Source: Parvibaculum sp.
Lineage (GTDB): Bacteria; Pseudomonadota; Alphaproteobacteria; Parvibaculales; Parvibaculaceae
DNA length: 64,000 bases
Direction of reading: 5' to 3'
Assembly: GCF_030694575.1 (NCBI RefSeq)
Contig: NZ_JAUYUS010000016.1
Coordinates: forward strand, 40,510 to 104,509
Part shown: piece after piece, positions 63,735 through 64,000 of the stretch
How positions within the stretch are numbered: the first letter of the stretch is position 1
Layout of the letters: each line of letters opens with the position of its first letter
Program-made: the position numbers and the translations under genes
Notes under the pieces: generated by a model
Seen by the model: the letters and a program-made list of their open reading frames with translations, nothing else
Database searches by the model: none
What the model was told of the DNA's origin: nothing

Positions 63735-64000
63735 ATGCAGATAAGCGGGCGGGACAGCGGGCGCTATCAGACGTTCACCCGGCGGGCAGCGCTCCTCGCC
63801 GGCGTGCAAGGCATTGCCTTTGTCGCGCTGGCGGGCCGCATGTACTACCTCCAGGTAAGGAAGACGGATCAATACCGGATGCTTGCCGAGGAAAACCGCG
63901 TCAGCATGCGCCTTCTCGCACCGCTGCGCGGCGATATAGTGGATCGTTTCGGCCGGGTGCTGGCCTCCAACCGGCAGAACTACCGTGCGATGTTGATTTC
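63735..64000 (+). CDS. mrdA: Penicillin-binding protein 2 (N-terminal part; runs off window)
   Basis: Absent from the ORF track because it has no stop in the window. From ATG 63735 the frame is open to the edge (88 codons). A basic N-terminus (FTRRAAL) precedes a membrane segment (LLAGVQGIAFVALAGRMYYLQV). Then comes the PBP2 dimerisation-region signature AEENRVSMRLLAPLRGDIVDRFGRVLASN. It is the transpeptidase for elongation and belongs to the mreBCD operon. Confidence 0.9.
   Translation, partial: MQISGRDSGRYQTFTRRAALLAGVQGIAFVALAGRMYYLQVRKTDQYRMLAEENRVSMRLLAPLRGDIVDRFGRVLASNRQNYRAMLI

Overview
The window reads as alphaproteobacterial chromosome: high-GC DNA, GTG and TTG starts, a two-piece (circularly permuted) tmRNA gene with the tag ANDNYAEARLAA, an alpha-type SspB adaptor, and DUF4169/ribbon-helix-helix small genes. 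A Parvibaculum-like or other Hyphomicrobiales-related host would fit, but the genus is a guess. No rRNA, tRNA, CRISPR array, integrase or insertion sequence was seen.

Positions 1 to about 18,450 are the right-hand part of a prophage with a contractile tail. In order it holds the end of a small gene, a tape-measure protein with a lytic transglycosylase domain, a baseplate hub, a spike, a reversed secreted-protein moron, a further tail protein, a LysM plus gp25-like wedge protein, baseplate J, a gpI-like protein, and two tail-fibre genes with nearly identical starts. Between the fibre genes sit a 2-oxoglutarate/Fe(II) hydroxylase and a TylF-like methyltransferase. Then come adhesion-type accessory proteins and a lysis cassette: a DUF5675 protein, two small membrane proteins, and Rz with Rz1 nested inside it. 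The prophage appears to end inside the 5' part of a thioesterase gene, whose remnant is visible next to a 7-7-7 inverted repeat.

Positions 18,700 to 31,400: a D-lactate dehydrogenase-like flavoprotein; a reverse-strand drug-export set (TetR, adaptor lipoprotein, ABC ATPase, ABC permease) with a 30-bp palindromic operator; DUF4169; AsmA; a ribbon-helix-helix protein; fumC; sspB; ssrA; and a DUF1287 protein.

Positions 31,400 to 46,900: membrane dipeptidase; thyA, a tiny membrane protein and folA coupled by overlaps; a lipoprotein; a formaldehyde-oxidation operon (class III ADH, S-formylglutathione hydrolase, amine oxidase, SMP-30); mrp; hflK-hflC-DUF2065-degP; and serB divergent from miaA.

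Positions 46,900 to 64,000: ilvB-ilvN-ilvC; racemase, globin and hydrolase; a zinc-type CDF exporter with an SmtB-like sensor; purT; a two-gene islet (WYL regulator and DUF1330) bracketed by a duplicated purT 3' end; a CaCA antiporter; a LysR regulator; leuA with a possible leucine leader peptide; then mreB-mreC-mreD and the start of PBP2 (mrdA). Three families of dispersed palindromic repeats lie in the intergenic spaces.

The least expected signals are a pair of covarying 8-bp/7-nt hairpins that mask the ribosome binding sites of two tail genes, the hydroxylase/methyltransferase pair between the fibre genes, and the repeat-flanked islet after purT.
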